DNA of 64,000 nt from Methylorubrum salsuginis (GTDB lineage Bacteria > Pseudomonadota > Alphaproteobacteria > Rhizobiales > Beijerinckiaceae), in contig NZ_FOSV01000014.1 in assembly GCF_900114375.1 (NCBI RefSeq), forward strand, positions 62,001 through 126,000, given 5' to 3'. Within the stretch, counting starts at the first letter, position 1. Each line of letters opens with the position of its first letter. A model generated the notes under the pieces. That model was not told where the DNA came from. It did no database searches and was given only the letters and a program-made list of their open reading frames with translations. The position numbers and the translations under genes are program-made. Positions 29,353 through 37,290 of this stretch are shown in pieces.

Positions 29353-30342
29353 ATGACCCTCTCGCTCGGCCTGAGCGCCTTCGCCGTCGTCCTCGCGCTG
29401 CTCGTCGTGGTGACGCTCGCCATCGGCATCCGCACGATCCCGCAGGGCCACGTCCACACCGTCGAGCGGTTCGGGCGCTACGACCGCTCGCTCAGCTCCG
29501 GCCTCGGCCTGATCATTCCTTACGTCGAGCGGATCGGTCGGCGGGTGAACATCATGGAGCAGGTCGTCGAGGTGCCGAGTCAGGAGGCCTTCACCCGCGA
29601 CAACGCGGGCGTGCGGATCGATGCGGTGGTGTTCTACCAAGTGCTCGACGCCGCGCGCGCCTCCTACGAGGTTTCGAACCTGCAGATGGCGCTCTTGACC
29701 CTGACCATGACCAACATCCGCACCGTGGTCGGCTCGATGGACCTCGACCAGCTGCTGTCGCACCGCGACGAGATCAACGAGCGGCTGCTGCGGGTGCTCG
29801 ATGCGGCCGCCGCCCCCTGGGGGGTCAAGATGAACCGCGTCGAGATCAAGGACATCCTGCCCCCCGCGGATCTCGCCGGCGCCATGGCCCGGCAGATGAA
29901 GGCCGAGCGCGAGAAGCGCGCCTCGGTGCTGGAGGCCGAGGGCCAGCGGCAAGCCGAGATCCTCCGCGCCGAAGGGCGCAAGCAATCGGCGATTCTGGAG
30001 GCGGAAGGGCGCCGCGAGGCCGCCTTCCGCGATGCCGAGGCGCGCGAACGCGGCGCCGAGGCGGAGGCGAAGGCCACCGCCATGGTGAGCGCGGCCATCG
30101 CCCAGGGGGACCTCGCGGCGGCGAACTTTCTGGTGGCCGAAAAGTACGTCGAGGCGATCCGCGCCATCGCCACGGCGCCGAACCAGCGGGTCGTCGTCGT
30201 GCCGATCGAGGCGTCGGCACTCGCCGGCACGCTCGGCGGCATCGCCGAGATCACCCGCTCGGTCTTCGGCGATCCGGGCGCCGCAGCGGCGGGCCGCTCC
30301 GGGCTGCCGCCGCGGGTCCCCGCCACGCCGCCGAAGGCCTGA
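29353..30342 (+). CDS. SPFH/band-7 (stomatin-like) membrane protein
   Basis: The 329-residue protein has one N-terminal membrane helix (residues 5-27). An SPFH domain follows (IPQGHVHTVERFGRYDRSL, NIMEQVVEVPSQEAFTRDNAGV, VGSMDLDQLLSHRDEINERL). A long Ala/Glu/Arg coiled coil runs from about 180 to 245 (repeats such as EAEGQRQAEILRAEGRKQ). It is of the QmcA/stomatin type, which forms membrane microdomain assemblies and scaffolds proteases. The next gene, NfeD-like, is the usual operon partner. The only gap between them is the stop codon. Confidence 0.92.
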   Translation: MTLSLGLSAFAVVLALLVVVTLAIGIRTIPQGHVHTVERFGRYDRSLSSGLGLIIPYVERIGRRVNIMEQVVEVPSQEAFTRDNAGVRIDAVVFYQVLDAARASYEVSNLQMALLTLTMTNIRTVVGSMDLDQLLSHRDEINERLLRVLDAAAAPWGVKMNRVEIKDILPPADLAGAMARQMKAEREKRASVLEAEGQRQAEILRAEGRKQSAILEAEGRREAAFRDAEARERGAEAEAKATAMVSAAIAQGDLAAANFLVAEKYVEAIRAIATAPNQRVVVVPIEASALAGTLGGIAEITRSVFGDPGAAAAGRSGLPPRVPATPPKA

Positions 30343-30810
30343 TTGCCTGTGTTCGACGCGCTCTCGCCCGCCTGGGCCTGGATCCTCGCCGGTCTCGTGC
30401 TGATGGGCGGCGAACTCGCGCTGCCCGGCGTGTTCCTCGTCTGGCTCGGCCTCGCCGCCGGGCTGACCGGCTTGATCGAGGCGGCCCTCGGCCTGCCCTG
30501 GCAGGGGCAGCTGCTCCTGTTCTCGGCGCTCTCCGTCGCCGCCGTCCTGCTGGCGAACCGCCTCAACCGGCAGCGGGCGCCGATCCTGAACCTCGGCGCC
30601 CACCGCCTGATCGGCCGCAGCGTCCGGCTGGAGACCGCCATCCTGGCGGGCGAGGGCCGCGCCCGCCTCGACGACACGCTCTGGCGCGTCACCGGGCCCG
30701 ACCTGCCCGCCGGCACGCGGGTGCGGGTGACGGGCGTGGAGGGGACGGTGCTGCGGGTGGCGCCCATCACGCAGGAGGACGAAGCGCTTTCGGCCTCTAC
30801 GGGCGCCTGA
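30343..30810 (+). CDS. NfeD-like membrane protein (OB-fold, partner of the band-7 protein)
   Basis: The 155-residue protein has two or three hydrophobic segments (WAWILAGLVLMGGELALPG, FLVWLGLAAGLTGLIEAAL, LLLFSALSVAAVLLA). A soluble C-terminal OB-fold (LIGRSVRLETAIL through VRVTGVEGTVLRV) follows. This is the short NfeD1b type that pairs with stomatin-like proteins. The start is TTG at 30343, immediately after the previous stop, or GTG at 30349. The tight spacing implies translational coupling. Confidence 0.88.
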   Translation: MPVFDALSPAWAWILAGLVLMGGELALPGVFLVWLGLAAGLTGLIEAALGLPWQGQLLLFSALSVAAVLLANRLNRQRAPILNLGAHRLIGRSVRLETAILAGEGRARLDDTLWRVTGPDLPAGTRVRVTGVEGTVLRVAPITQEDEALSASTGA

Positions 30811-30837
30811 AACGGCTTTCGCAAGAACGGCGGAACT

Positions 30838-30853
30838 GTACCTTGCGCGGTAC
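30838..30853. promoter_or_regulatory. Inverted repeat upstream of the toxin-antitoxin pair (candidate operator)
   Basis: GTACC and GGTAC form a perfect dyad around TTGCGC, ending 25 bp before the toxin start. Toxin-antitoxin operons are normally autorepressed through such a site by the helix-turn-helix antitoxin, so this is the likely binding site. Confidence 0.5.
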
Positions 30854-30878
30854 GCATGCTATCGGTGGGGAGGCTTGA

Positions 30879-31235
30879 TTGACCTTGAAGCGGGTCCCCG
30901 CGATCTTCTTCCGGACGGAGGCCGGCAACGAACCCGTGCGGGATTGGCTCAAGGCACTCGACCAAGTGGATCGCCGTCGGATCGGAGAAGACATCAAGCT
31001 GGCCGAGTACGGCTGGCCGATCGGAATGCCGACTTGTCGGCCGATGGGCGAAGGTTTGCACGAAATCCGGTCCCGGATTTCGAACGGCCGGATCGCCCGG
31101 GCGCTGTTTTACATCGATGCGATGCAGCGGATGGTTCTGCTGCATGCCTTCATCAAGAAATCCCAGGCCACGCCGGCCGAGGATCTGCGGCTCGCCAGAA
31201 CCAACAAGCGCAAGCACGAGCAAGGCCTGACATGA
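30879..31235 (+). CDS. higB: HigB/RelE-superfamily toxin (Gp49-like, DUF891)
   Basis: The 118-residue protein has the Gp49/HigB pattern: PAIFFRTEAGNEPVRDWLK, then RRRIGEDIKLAEYGWPIG, PMGEGLHEIRSRISNGRIARALFY, MVLLHAFIKKSQATPAEDLRLA. Such proteins are ribosome-dependent mRNA interferases. The start is TTG at 30879 with GGGGAGG just upstream. Its stop overlaps the antitoxin ATG (ATGA), the toxin-first order typical of higBA. Plausible recent acquisition: it stands between housekeeping genes and has a somewhat lower GC content than they do. Confidence 0.88.
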   Translation: MTLKRVPAIFFRTEAGNEPVRDWLKALDQVDRRRIGEDIKLAEYGWPIGMPTCRPMGEGLHEIRSRISNGRIARALFYIDAMQRMVLLHAFIKKSQATPAEDLRLARTNKRKHEQGLT

Positions 31236-31531
31236 CGCACGCGCCGTTCGACCACAGCGGATCGTCGTTCGACGACTTTTTGGAAGAAGAGGGACTGCTC
31301 GAAGAGACCGAGGCTGCCGCTCTCAAGCGGGTGATCGCGTGGCAGCTGGCGGAGGCGATGAAGGCAGAGGGGGTCAGCAAGAAGGCCCTAGCCGAGCGCC
31401 TAGGCACCAGCCGCTCGCAGCTCGATCGACTGCTCGATCCTGATAACCCGAACGTCCACCTGACAACCATTGCCCGCGCCGCACGCGCAGTCGGCAAGCG
31501 GCTGCGGATTGAGATGGTCGACGCGATTTGA
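31232..31531 (+). CDS. higA: HigA-type XRE-family antitoxin
   Basis: The 99-residue protein has an acidic N-terminal part (SSFDDFLEEEGLLEETE), likely the toxin-neutralising segment. An XRE helix-turn-helix follows (VSKKALAERLGTSRSQLDRLLDPD, about residues 48-71). It starts at ATG 31232, overlapping the toxin stop. It should neutralise the HigB-type toxin and repress the operon. The order toxin then antitoxin and the family pair match higBA type II modules. Confidence 0.88.
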   Translation: MTHAPFDHSGSSFDDFLEEEGLLEETEAAALKRVIAWQLAEAMKAEGVSKKALAERLGTSRSQLDRLLDPDNPNVHLTTIARAARAVGKRLRIEMVDAI

Positions 31532-31538
31532 TCGTGCG

Positions 31539-33272
31539 TCAGCGGATGAGGTTGGTCTTCGCCAGATCGAGGATCGCATCGCCGCGTCCGCTCATCACCG
31601 CCTGGAGGGCGTAGAGGCTGAAGCCCTTCACCTGCTCGGCCTGAAGCTTGGGCGGCATGGCGAGTTCCTGGCGGTTCGTCACCACGTCGAGGAGGGCCGG
31701 GCCGGGATGCGAGAGCACGTCGGCGATCGCGCCCTCCAGATCGCCGGGATCCTCGACCCGGTGGGCGTGAATGCCGATGGCGCGGGCCATGGCGGAGAAA
31801 TCGGGGTTCTGAAGCGCGACGCCGGTCTCGAGATAGCCCGCGGCCTTCATCTCCAGCTCGACGAAGCCCAGCGTGCCGTTGTTGAAGATCACCACCTTCA
31901 CCGGCAGCTTTTCCTGGGTGAGGGTGAGGATGTCGCCCATCAGCATCGCGAAACCGCCGTCGCCGGACAGCGAGATCACCTGCCGGCCGGGGCTCGCCGC
32001 CTGGATACCGATGGCATGCGGCAGGGCGTTGGCCATCGAGCCGTGCGCCCAGGAGCCGATCAGGCGCCGCCCCGCGGTCATGTGCAGGTAGCGCGCCGCC
32101 CACACCGTGGGCGTGCCGACATCGGCCGTGAACACCGCGTCGTCGGTGGCGGCCTCGCTGAGGAGTTTCGTGAGGTATTGCGGATGGATCGGCCGGCGGC
32201 CGGGCTTGCCGGTGGCGAGGTCGTCCAGGCCCTCGCGGGCCTTGGCGTAGTGCTTGAGGCTGGCCTCGAGATGGCGGCGGCTGTCGTTGCCGGTCAGGCG
32301 CGGCAGCAGCGCCTGGATGGTCGCGGCCACATCGCCGACGAGGCCGAGTTCGAGACGGCAGCGCCGCCCGAGATTTTCCGGGCGGATGTCGACCTGGGCG
32401 ATGCGGGCATGCTCGGGATAGAACTGGCGATAGGGGAAGTCGGTGCCGAGCATCAGCAGGGTCTCGCAGGCCTCCATCGCGGCATAGCCCGACGAGAAGC
32501 CGATCAGCCCGGTCATGCCGACATCGTAGGGATTGTCGTGCTCGACATGCTCCTTGCCGCCGAGGGCGTGGACGATCGGGCTCTTCAGCCGCTCGGCCAA
32601 GTGCATCAGCGGGGCATGCGCCCCGGCGCAGCCGCGCCCGCACAGCAGCGTGATCTTCTTGGAGTTGTTAAGAAGCTCGGCCAACCGGTCGAGGTCGTCG
32701 GATTGCGGGACGACGATGGGCGCGCGGGGCCGGAGCGTCGAGGCAGCCGCGAGCGTCCGCTCGGGCGCGGGCTTCAGGGCGACGGAACCGGGGATGACGA
32801 TGACGGCGACGCCGCGCTGGCCCACCGCCGCGCGGATCGCGGTCTCCAGAACGTTCGGCAGCTGCGCCGGATCGGAGACCAGTTCGCAGAAATGGCTGCA
32901 ATCGCGAAACAGCTGCTCGGGCCGGGTCTCCTGAAAGTAGTTCAGGCCGATCTCGGAGGAGGGGATGTGCGCGGCGATCGCCAGCACCGGGGTGCGGGTG
33001 CGGTGGGCGTCGTAGAGGCCGTTGATGAGGTGGAGGTTGCCCGGCCCGCAGGAGCCGGCGCAGACCGCGAGTTCGCCGGTGACCTGCGCCTCGCCCGCGG
33101 CGGCGAACGCCGCGACCTCCTCGTGGCGGACATGGACCCACTCGATCACGTCGCGCGCCCGGATCGCCTCGGTGATCCCGTTCAGACTGTCGCCGACGAG
33201 CCCGTAGACCCGCCGCACGCCCGCGAGTTCGAGCGTCTCGACGATGAGGTCGGATATGGTGTCGGAGGCCAT
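31539..33272 (-). CDS. poxB: Thiamine-diphosphate pyruvate dehydrogenase (quinone), PoxB-like
   Basis: The 577-residue protein is a full-length TPP enzyme. The cofactor-activating glutamate is in HVRHEEVAAFAA (residue about 51). A central FAD/Rossmann-type domain follows. The C-terminal TPP/Mg motif is GDGGFAMLMGDILTLTQEKLP ending at NN. The overall order matches E. coli PoxB, which decarboxylates pyruvate to acetate and CO2 and passes electrons to ubiquinone. The end of the protein should carry the lipid-binding helix; it reads SLYALQAVMSGRGDAILDLAKTNL. It ends 8 bp from the convergent higA gene. A related oxalyl-CoA or acetolactate type is less likely given the alignment in the FAD region. 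Confidence 0.88.
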   Translation of the reverse strand: MASDTISDLIVETLELAGVRRVYGLVGDSLNGITEAIRARDVIEWVHVRHEEVAAFAAAGEAQVTGELAVCAGSCGPGNLHLINGLYDAHRTRTPVLAIAAHIPSSEIGLNYFQETRPEQLFRDCSHFCELVSDPAQLPNVLETAIRAAVGQRGVAVIVIPGSVALKPAPERTLAAASTLRPRAPIVVPQSDDLDRLAELLNNSKKITLLCGRGCAGAHAPLMHLAERLKSPIVHALGGKEHVEHDNPYDVGMTGLIGFSSGYAAMEACETLLMLGTDFPYRQFYPEHARIAQVDIRPENLGRRCRLELGLVGDVAATIQALLPRLTGNDSRRHLEASLKHYAKAREGLDDLATGKPGRRPIHPQYLTKLLSEAATDDAVFTADVGTPTVWAARYLHMTAGRRLIGSWAHGSMANALPHAIGIQAASPGRQVISLSGDGGFAMLMGDILTLTQEKLPVKVVIFNNGTLGFVELEMKAAGYLETGVALQNPDFSAMARAIGIHAHRVEDPGDLEGAIADVLSHPGPALLDVVTNRQELAMPPKLQAEQVKGFSLYALQAVMSGRGDAILDLAKTNLIR

Positions 33273-33382
33273 GGCCCGTCTCCCCGGTTGACCGCGGGCG
33301 GTCGATGCGGGCCAACGTCGGGATCGGGCGTTTGTTCGAGGGTCGAGGCGAATTTCACAATTGTTGCAGGATGTTGCCGGTC

Positions 33383-33592
33383 TCAGCAGGACGGCTCGCG
33401 GCCATACTTCTCGGCAATGAAGCGCGTCCGCTCCTGCATGTCGATCCGGTCACGCTCGAAGGCGAGAAGGTCGCGCCGCATCTCGGCCGTCAGCCGAATG
33501 CCCGCACCGGCGCTGATCCGCTCGAACACGCAAAGGCCGAGAACGGCGCCAATCGCCGGTCTCGGCCCATTCGGTTTGCGGACTTTCTTCAT
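33383..33592 (-). CDS. Small basic protein of unknown function
   Basis: A 69-residue open frame starts at ATG 33592, just upstream of poxB and 21 bp after the rho stop. The sequence is basic at the N-terminus (MKKVRKPNGPRP) and has a Gly/Ala/Leu middle. The last third is helical and charged (EMRRDLLAFERDRIDMQERTRF), and it ends in Cys. Codon use looks genuine, but there is no strong ribosome binding site and no family I recognise. Confidence 0.45.
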   Translation of the reverse strand: MKKVRKPNGPRPAIGAVLGLCVFERISAGAGIRLTAEMRRDLLAFERDRIDMQERTRFIAEKYGREPSC

Positions 33593-33612
33593 ACGGGGCG
33601 GCGAGCGCCGCC

Positions 33613-34956
33613 TCAGGTGTTCATCGAGTCGAAGAAGTCGCTGTTGCTCTTGGTCTGGCGCAGCTTGTCCATGAGGAACTCGATCGCGTCGGTGACGCCC
33701 ATCGGGTTGAGGATGCGGCGGAGCACATAGGTCTTCTTGAGCGAATCCGGCGGCACCAGCAGCTCCTCCTTGCGGGTGCCGGAGCGGGTGATGTCGATGG
33801 CCGGGAAGATGCGCTTGTCCGAGACCTTGCGGTCGAGGATGATCTCGGAATTGCCGGTGCCCTTGAACTCCTCGAAGATCACCTCGTCCATGCGCGAGCC
33901 GGTGTCGATGAGCGCGGTGGCGATGATCGAGAGCGAGCCGCCCTCCTCGATGTTGCGGGCCGCGCCGAAGAAGCGCTTGGGCCGCTGGAGCGCGTTGGCG
34001 TCGACGCCGCCGGTCAGCACCTTGCCGGAGGACGGCACGACGGTATTGTAGGCCCGGCCCAGGCGGGTGATCGAATCCAGCAGGATCACCACGTCGCGGC
34101 CGTGCTCCACCAACCGCTTGGCCTTCTCGATCACCATCTCGGCGACCTGCACGTGGCGGGTGGCCGGCTCGTCGAAGGTCGAGGCGATGACCTCGCCCTT
34201 CACCGAGCGGATCATGTCGGTCACCTCCTCCGGGCGCTCGTCGATGAGCAGCACGATGAGGTAGCACTCGGGATGGTTAAGGGTGATCGACTGCGCGATG
34301 TTCTGCATCAGCACGGTCTTGCCGGTGCGCGGCGGCGCGACGATCAGCGCGCGCTGGCCCTTACCGATCGGCGAGACGATGTCGATGATGCGGGGCGAAA
34401 AGTCCTTCTTGGTCGGGTTGTCCAGCTCGAGCTTGAACCGCTTGGTGGGGAACAGCGGCGTCAGGTTGTCGAAGTGAACCTTGTGCTTGATCTTCTCCGG
34501 GTTCTCGAAGTTGATCGTGTTGACCTTGATCAGGGCGAAGTAGCGCTCGCCGTCCTTGGGGCCGCGGATCGGGCCTTCCACCGTGTCGCCGGTGCGCAGG
34601 CCGAAGCGGCGGATCTGGGTCGGCGAGATGTAGATGTCGTCGGGGCCCGGCAGGTAGTTCGAGTCGTTCGAGCGCAGGAAGCCGAACCCGTCCTGCAGCA
34701 CCTCGACGGTGCCGGCGCCGATGATCTCGGTCTCGTTGGCCGCGAGCTGCTTGAGGATCGCGAACATCAGTTCCTGCTTGCGCATGGTCGAGGCGTTCTC
34801 GACCTCGACCTCCTCGGCAAACGCGGTGAGTTCGGTCGGCGACTTGGATTTGAGATCCTGAAGGCGCACCTCGCGCCGAACCGCGGGCTCGGCGGCCACG
34901 GGGCCGTCCTCGGTCGGCATGTCGACGGGGGCGAGAGCGTCGTTCTGTGACGTCAT
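33613..34956 (-). CDS. rho: Transcription termination factor Rho
   Basis: The 447-residue hexameric helicase has all its parts. The N-terminal helix bundle starts VRLQDLKSKSPTELTAFAEE. The RNA-binding cold-shock fold has GFGFLRSNDSNYLPGPDDIY (about 90-109). The P-loop is APPRTGKT (207-214), Walker B is VVILLDSITRLGRAYN, and the Q-loop/R-loop region GGVDANALQRPKRFFGAARNIEEGG is present. About 28 acidic/neutral residues precede the usual start; the ATG at 34956 is the first sensible one. Rho releases RNA polymerase at unstructured C-rich RNA, relevant here because few hairpins have T-tracts. Upstream is a 359-bp gene-free region. Confidence 0.97.
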   Translation of the reverse strand: MTSQNDALAPVDMPTEDGPVAAEPAVRREVRLQDLKSKSPTELTAFAEEVEVENASTMRKQELMFAILKQLAANETEIIGAGTVEVLQDGFGFLRSNDSNYLPGPDDIYISPTQIRRFGLRTGDTVEGPIRGPKDGERYFALIKVNTINFENPEKIKHKVHFDNLTPLFPTKRFKLELDNPTKKDFSPRIIDIVSPIGKGQRALIVAPPRTGKTVLMQNIAQSITLNHPECYLIVLLIDERPEEVTDMIRSVKGEVIASTFDEPATRHVQVAEMVIEKAKRLVEHGRDVVILLDSITRLGRAYNTVVPSSGKVLTGGVDANALQRPKRFFGAARNIEEGGSLSIIATALIDTGSRMDEVIFEEFKGTGNSEIILDRKVSDKRIFPAIDITRSGTRKEELLVPPDSLKKTYVLRRILNPMGVTDAIEFLMDKLRQTKSNSDFFDSMNT

Positions 34957-35315
34957 GTGGGGGGATGCAACCAACGAAGGCGGGGAAGGATCGGCCGGTC
35001 GGGACGCAGGGCCGGGCGCCGGGGAGGCGCCCCAGGTCCGGCAAGGCTGCGAGCGCAGCGGTCCGGCCCACGCATCGGCTCCTCTCGGCTTGGAACAAGC
35101 CCCAGGGGTGCGACACGGCTGCAATCGGAAAGCAAGCGTGCTTATCGCGTTTTGCGGGTCGGCTCAAGAGTCTTGTTCCTGGCCTCAAGCGCCGGCGTCC
35201 GCGGCCTGAGGCTTCTCGCTCCGCTCGATGCCGCGGCAAAGCCGGAGCCCGCTCCGCAGGGCACCCTTCCGCGCCCGGCCATCCTAGAGTCATCGCCCAT
35301 GCCGAGCGATGGCGA
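34957..35315. other. Gene-free region upstream of rho
   Basis: No gene is visible in these 359 bases. The left part should contain the rho promoter and leader (rho is usually autoregulated by attenuation). The right part is mostly a dispersed repeat (35181-35280) downstream of the Smr gene. Confidence 0.5.
35181..35280. repeat. Dispersed intergenic repeat, copy B (uninterrupted)
   Basis: It begins GGCCTCAAGCGCCGGCGTCC and ends CGCAGGGCACCCTTCCGCGC plus CCGGCC. It aligns to both halves of 20481-20644 but lacks the palindromic insert, so it shows the pre-insertion state of that repeat. Confidence 0.65.
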
Positions 35316-36026
35316 TCAGCGCCGCCGCAGCCGCACGTAGAGCGCCCCCGCCCCGCCATGGTGGCGCGCCGCTTCCTCGAAGCCGAGGACGAGGCCGCGC
35401 AGTTCCGGGCCGCGCAGCCAGTGCGGCACGCTCCGGCGCAGCACGCCGCGCTCGGAGAAACCGGAATCCGAAAAACCCTCGCCGCCCTTGCCGGTGACGA
35501 CGAGGACGCGGGCGTGACCGGCCGAGCGCGACCGCATCAGGAATCCGACCAGGGCCGCGTGCGCCTCGGCCTGATAGAGCCCGTGCAGGTCGATGCGCGC
35601 CTCAATCGCCAGGGTGCCCCGTTCGAGGCCGCGGCGCTCCTTGCGCTCCAGCCCCGGCGGGGGCGGGGCGGGAGGCCGGGCCGGGGGAGGGCTGGCGACC
35701 GACGCGCCCGCGAGGTCGCCGAGCTTCACCGGCCGCTTGTGAGCCGGAGGGGAGGGGAGGGCGGTCTTGGTCGCGATCTTAGCCGGGATCTTGGCAGCGG
35801 GCCGGATCGCCGGAGGGGCCGCGGCGGCGGGATTGGGTTTGGCGGGTTTCGACGAGGCCGGCTTCGCGGCGCTCGGTGTGAGCGGCGCGGGCGCCGCCTC
35901 GGAGGTGACCTCGGCCCCCGGCTTCTTCGGCCGCGCCCGTCCGCGCAGGGGCGTGATCAGCTTGGCGATCTCGCCCCACAGATACGCCTCCTCGCGGGAG
36001 AGCGACCGCCGCCGCGGCGGCCTCAC
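35316..36026 (-). CDS. Smr-domain protein
   Basis: The 236-residue protein has a Lys/Pro/Ala-rich N-terminal half and a C-terminal Smr domain with ARIDLHGLYQAEAHAAL and VLVVTGKGGEG. These are the DLHG and TGKG motifs of the MutS2-type small MutS-related fold. Such domains bind or nick nucleic acids, and in bacteria stand-alone Smr proteins have been linked to collided ribosome rescue. The start is a GTG at 36026 whose GTGA overlaps the mltA stop, so it is translationally coupled to mltA. The final residues, YVRLRRR, are typical for the family. Confidence 0.88.
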   Translation of the reverse strand: MRPPRRRSLSREEAYLWGEIAKLITPLRGRARPKKPGAEVTSEAAPAPLTPSAAKPASSKPAKPNPAAAAPPAIRPAAKIPAKIATKTALPSPPAHKRPVKLGDLAGASVASPPPARPPAPPPPGLERKERRGLERGTLAIEARIDLHGLYQAEAHAALVGFLMRSRSAGHARVLVVTGKGGEGFSDSGFSERGVLRRSVPHWLRGPELRGLVLGFEEAARHHGGAGALYVRLRRR

Positions 36027-37276
36027 GGCCGGGGCTCCCCGGTCGGCGAGGCCACCGGCTTGGGCAGCAAAACGACGAACCCCATCCGGTCGTGCAGGTC
36101 GCCCGCGGCGACGCCCGCCTTGGCGCCGGTGCCGACATAGAGGTCGCCCCGCGCCGGACCGAGGATGGCCGAGCCGGTGTCGGCGGCGATCACCAGATGG
36201 CCGCGCCCCGGCTGGCCCGGCAGCTTGCCTTCGAGGAAGAACGGCAGGCCGTAGCGCCACAGGTTGCCGTCCACCGCCATGCTGCGGCCGGGGCTCAAGG
36301 GGGCGCCCGCGGCGCCGGGGGGGCCGAGGCGGGCATCCTCCACCGGCTCGACGCGGAAGAAGACGTAAGACGCGTTCTTCCGCATCAGCCGGCGGGCGTG
36401 GTCGGGGTTGGCCCGCAGCCACGTGGTCCAGCGCTCCAGGCTCAGCCCGTTGAGCGGCAGATGGCCCTCCGCCACCAGAAGCTTGCCGATCGAGGTGTAG
36501 GGCTGGCCGTTCTTGCCGTCGTAGAGCACCCGCACCGAGCGCCCGTCGGGCAGGCGGGCGCGGCCCGATCCCTGTACCTGAAGAACGAAGAGATCGACGG
36601 CGTCGCGCAGCCACAGCACCGGCTTGGTATGGGCCGCGACGGCGCCGTCCTCGATCGCCGCGCGGTCGGGATAGGGCTCCAGCCCGGTCGTCGTGCGGCG
36701 GCCCGCCTTGTAGACCGGGTCGAGCCCCGGCGCGGTCTCGCCGGGCGCCAGCGTCACGAGGTCGTCGGGCCGGGCGAGGACCGGGGCGGTGTAGCCGGGG
36801 CCGGGCTCCAAGGAGCCGACGAGTTCCGGCTCGAAATAGCCGGTGAGGAATCCGAGCCGCCGCTCGGGCTCGGCGCCGCTGGCCGGCCGCACGATCCGAT
36901 AGGCCGAGAACCATCCCTCGAAGAACTTTTTTGCTTCGTCAGCGGGTACATCGGCCGCCGCCGCGCAGGCTGCCGCGAGGTCGGCGGCGTGGCCGGTGAC
37001 GCCCACGGCCTGGGGCGGTTTCGGCCCCGGCGCGGCGCAGGTGCGGCGGAAGGCGTCGAACGCCGCGGCCGCGTCGTCCGCGCCCCAGCCGGTGAGGCTG
37101 GCGAGCGCCACCGGCTCCAGCACGCCGTCGCCGACCCTTGCGCCGACCCCTGCACTCACCCCTGCACTCACCCCTGCGCCCACGCGCGCGGGCGCCTCCG
37201 CATGGCTCAGCGGAACGGAAACGGCCGCAGCGGCGAGGACCGCTGCGGCCGGAAGGAAAACGCGTCGGAACGGCAT
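36023..37276 (-). CDS. mltA: Membrane-bound lytic murein transglycosylase A
   Basis: The 417-residue protein has a signal peptide (MPFRRVFLPAAAVLAAAAVSVPLSHAE), the MltA beta-barrel domain (RLGFLTGYFEPELVGS, DAVDLFVLQVQGSGRARLPDG, MRKNASYVFFR) and the 3D domain with VIAADTGSAILGPARGDLYVGTG carrying the catalytic aspartate. It cleaves peptidoglycan glycan strands to 1,6-anhydro products. No lipobox is visible, so it may be soluble in the periplasm. The mature start carries short GVSAG repeats encoded by 12-bp tandem units (about 37147-37180). It lies between the Tim44-like gene (14 bp upstream) and the Smr gene (overlapping), a conserved Rhizobiales order. Confidence 0.93.
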   Translation of the reverse strand: MPFRRVFLPAAAVLAAAAVSVPLSHAEAPARVGAGVSAGVSAGVGARVGDGVLEPVALASLTGWGADDAAAAFDAFRRTCAAPGPKPPQAVGVTGHAADLAAACAAAADVPADEAKKFFEGWFSAYRIVRPASGAEPERRLGFLTGYFEPELVGSLEPGPGYTAPVLARPDDLVTLAPGETAPGLDPVYKAGRRTTTGLEPYPDRAAIEDGAVAAHTKPVLWLRDAVDLFVLQVQGSGRARLPDGRSVRVLYDGKNGQPYTSIGKLLVAEGHLPLNGLSLERWTTWLRANPDHARRLMRKNASYVFFRVEPVEDARLGPPGAAGAPLSPGRSMAVDGNLWRYGLPFFLEGKLPGQPGRGHLVIAADTGSAILGPARGDLYVGTGAKAGVAAGDLHDRMGFVVLLPKPVASPTGEPRP

Positions 37277-37290
37277 GACTTACAAGGGAA

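Noticed and set aside
30879..33272. HigBA and neighbouring genes as part of a defence island or prophage
   Set aside because: Flanking genes are housekeeping (nfeD, poxB, rho); no integrase, phage or restriction gene is present.
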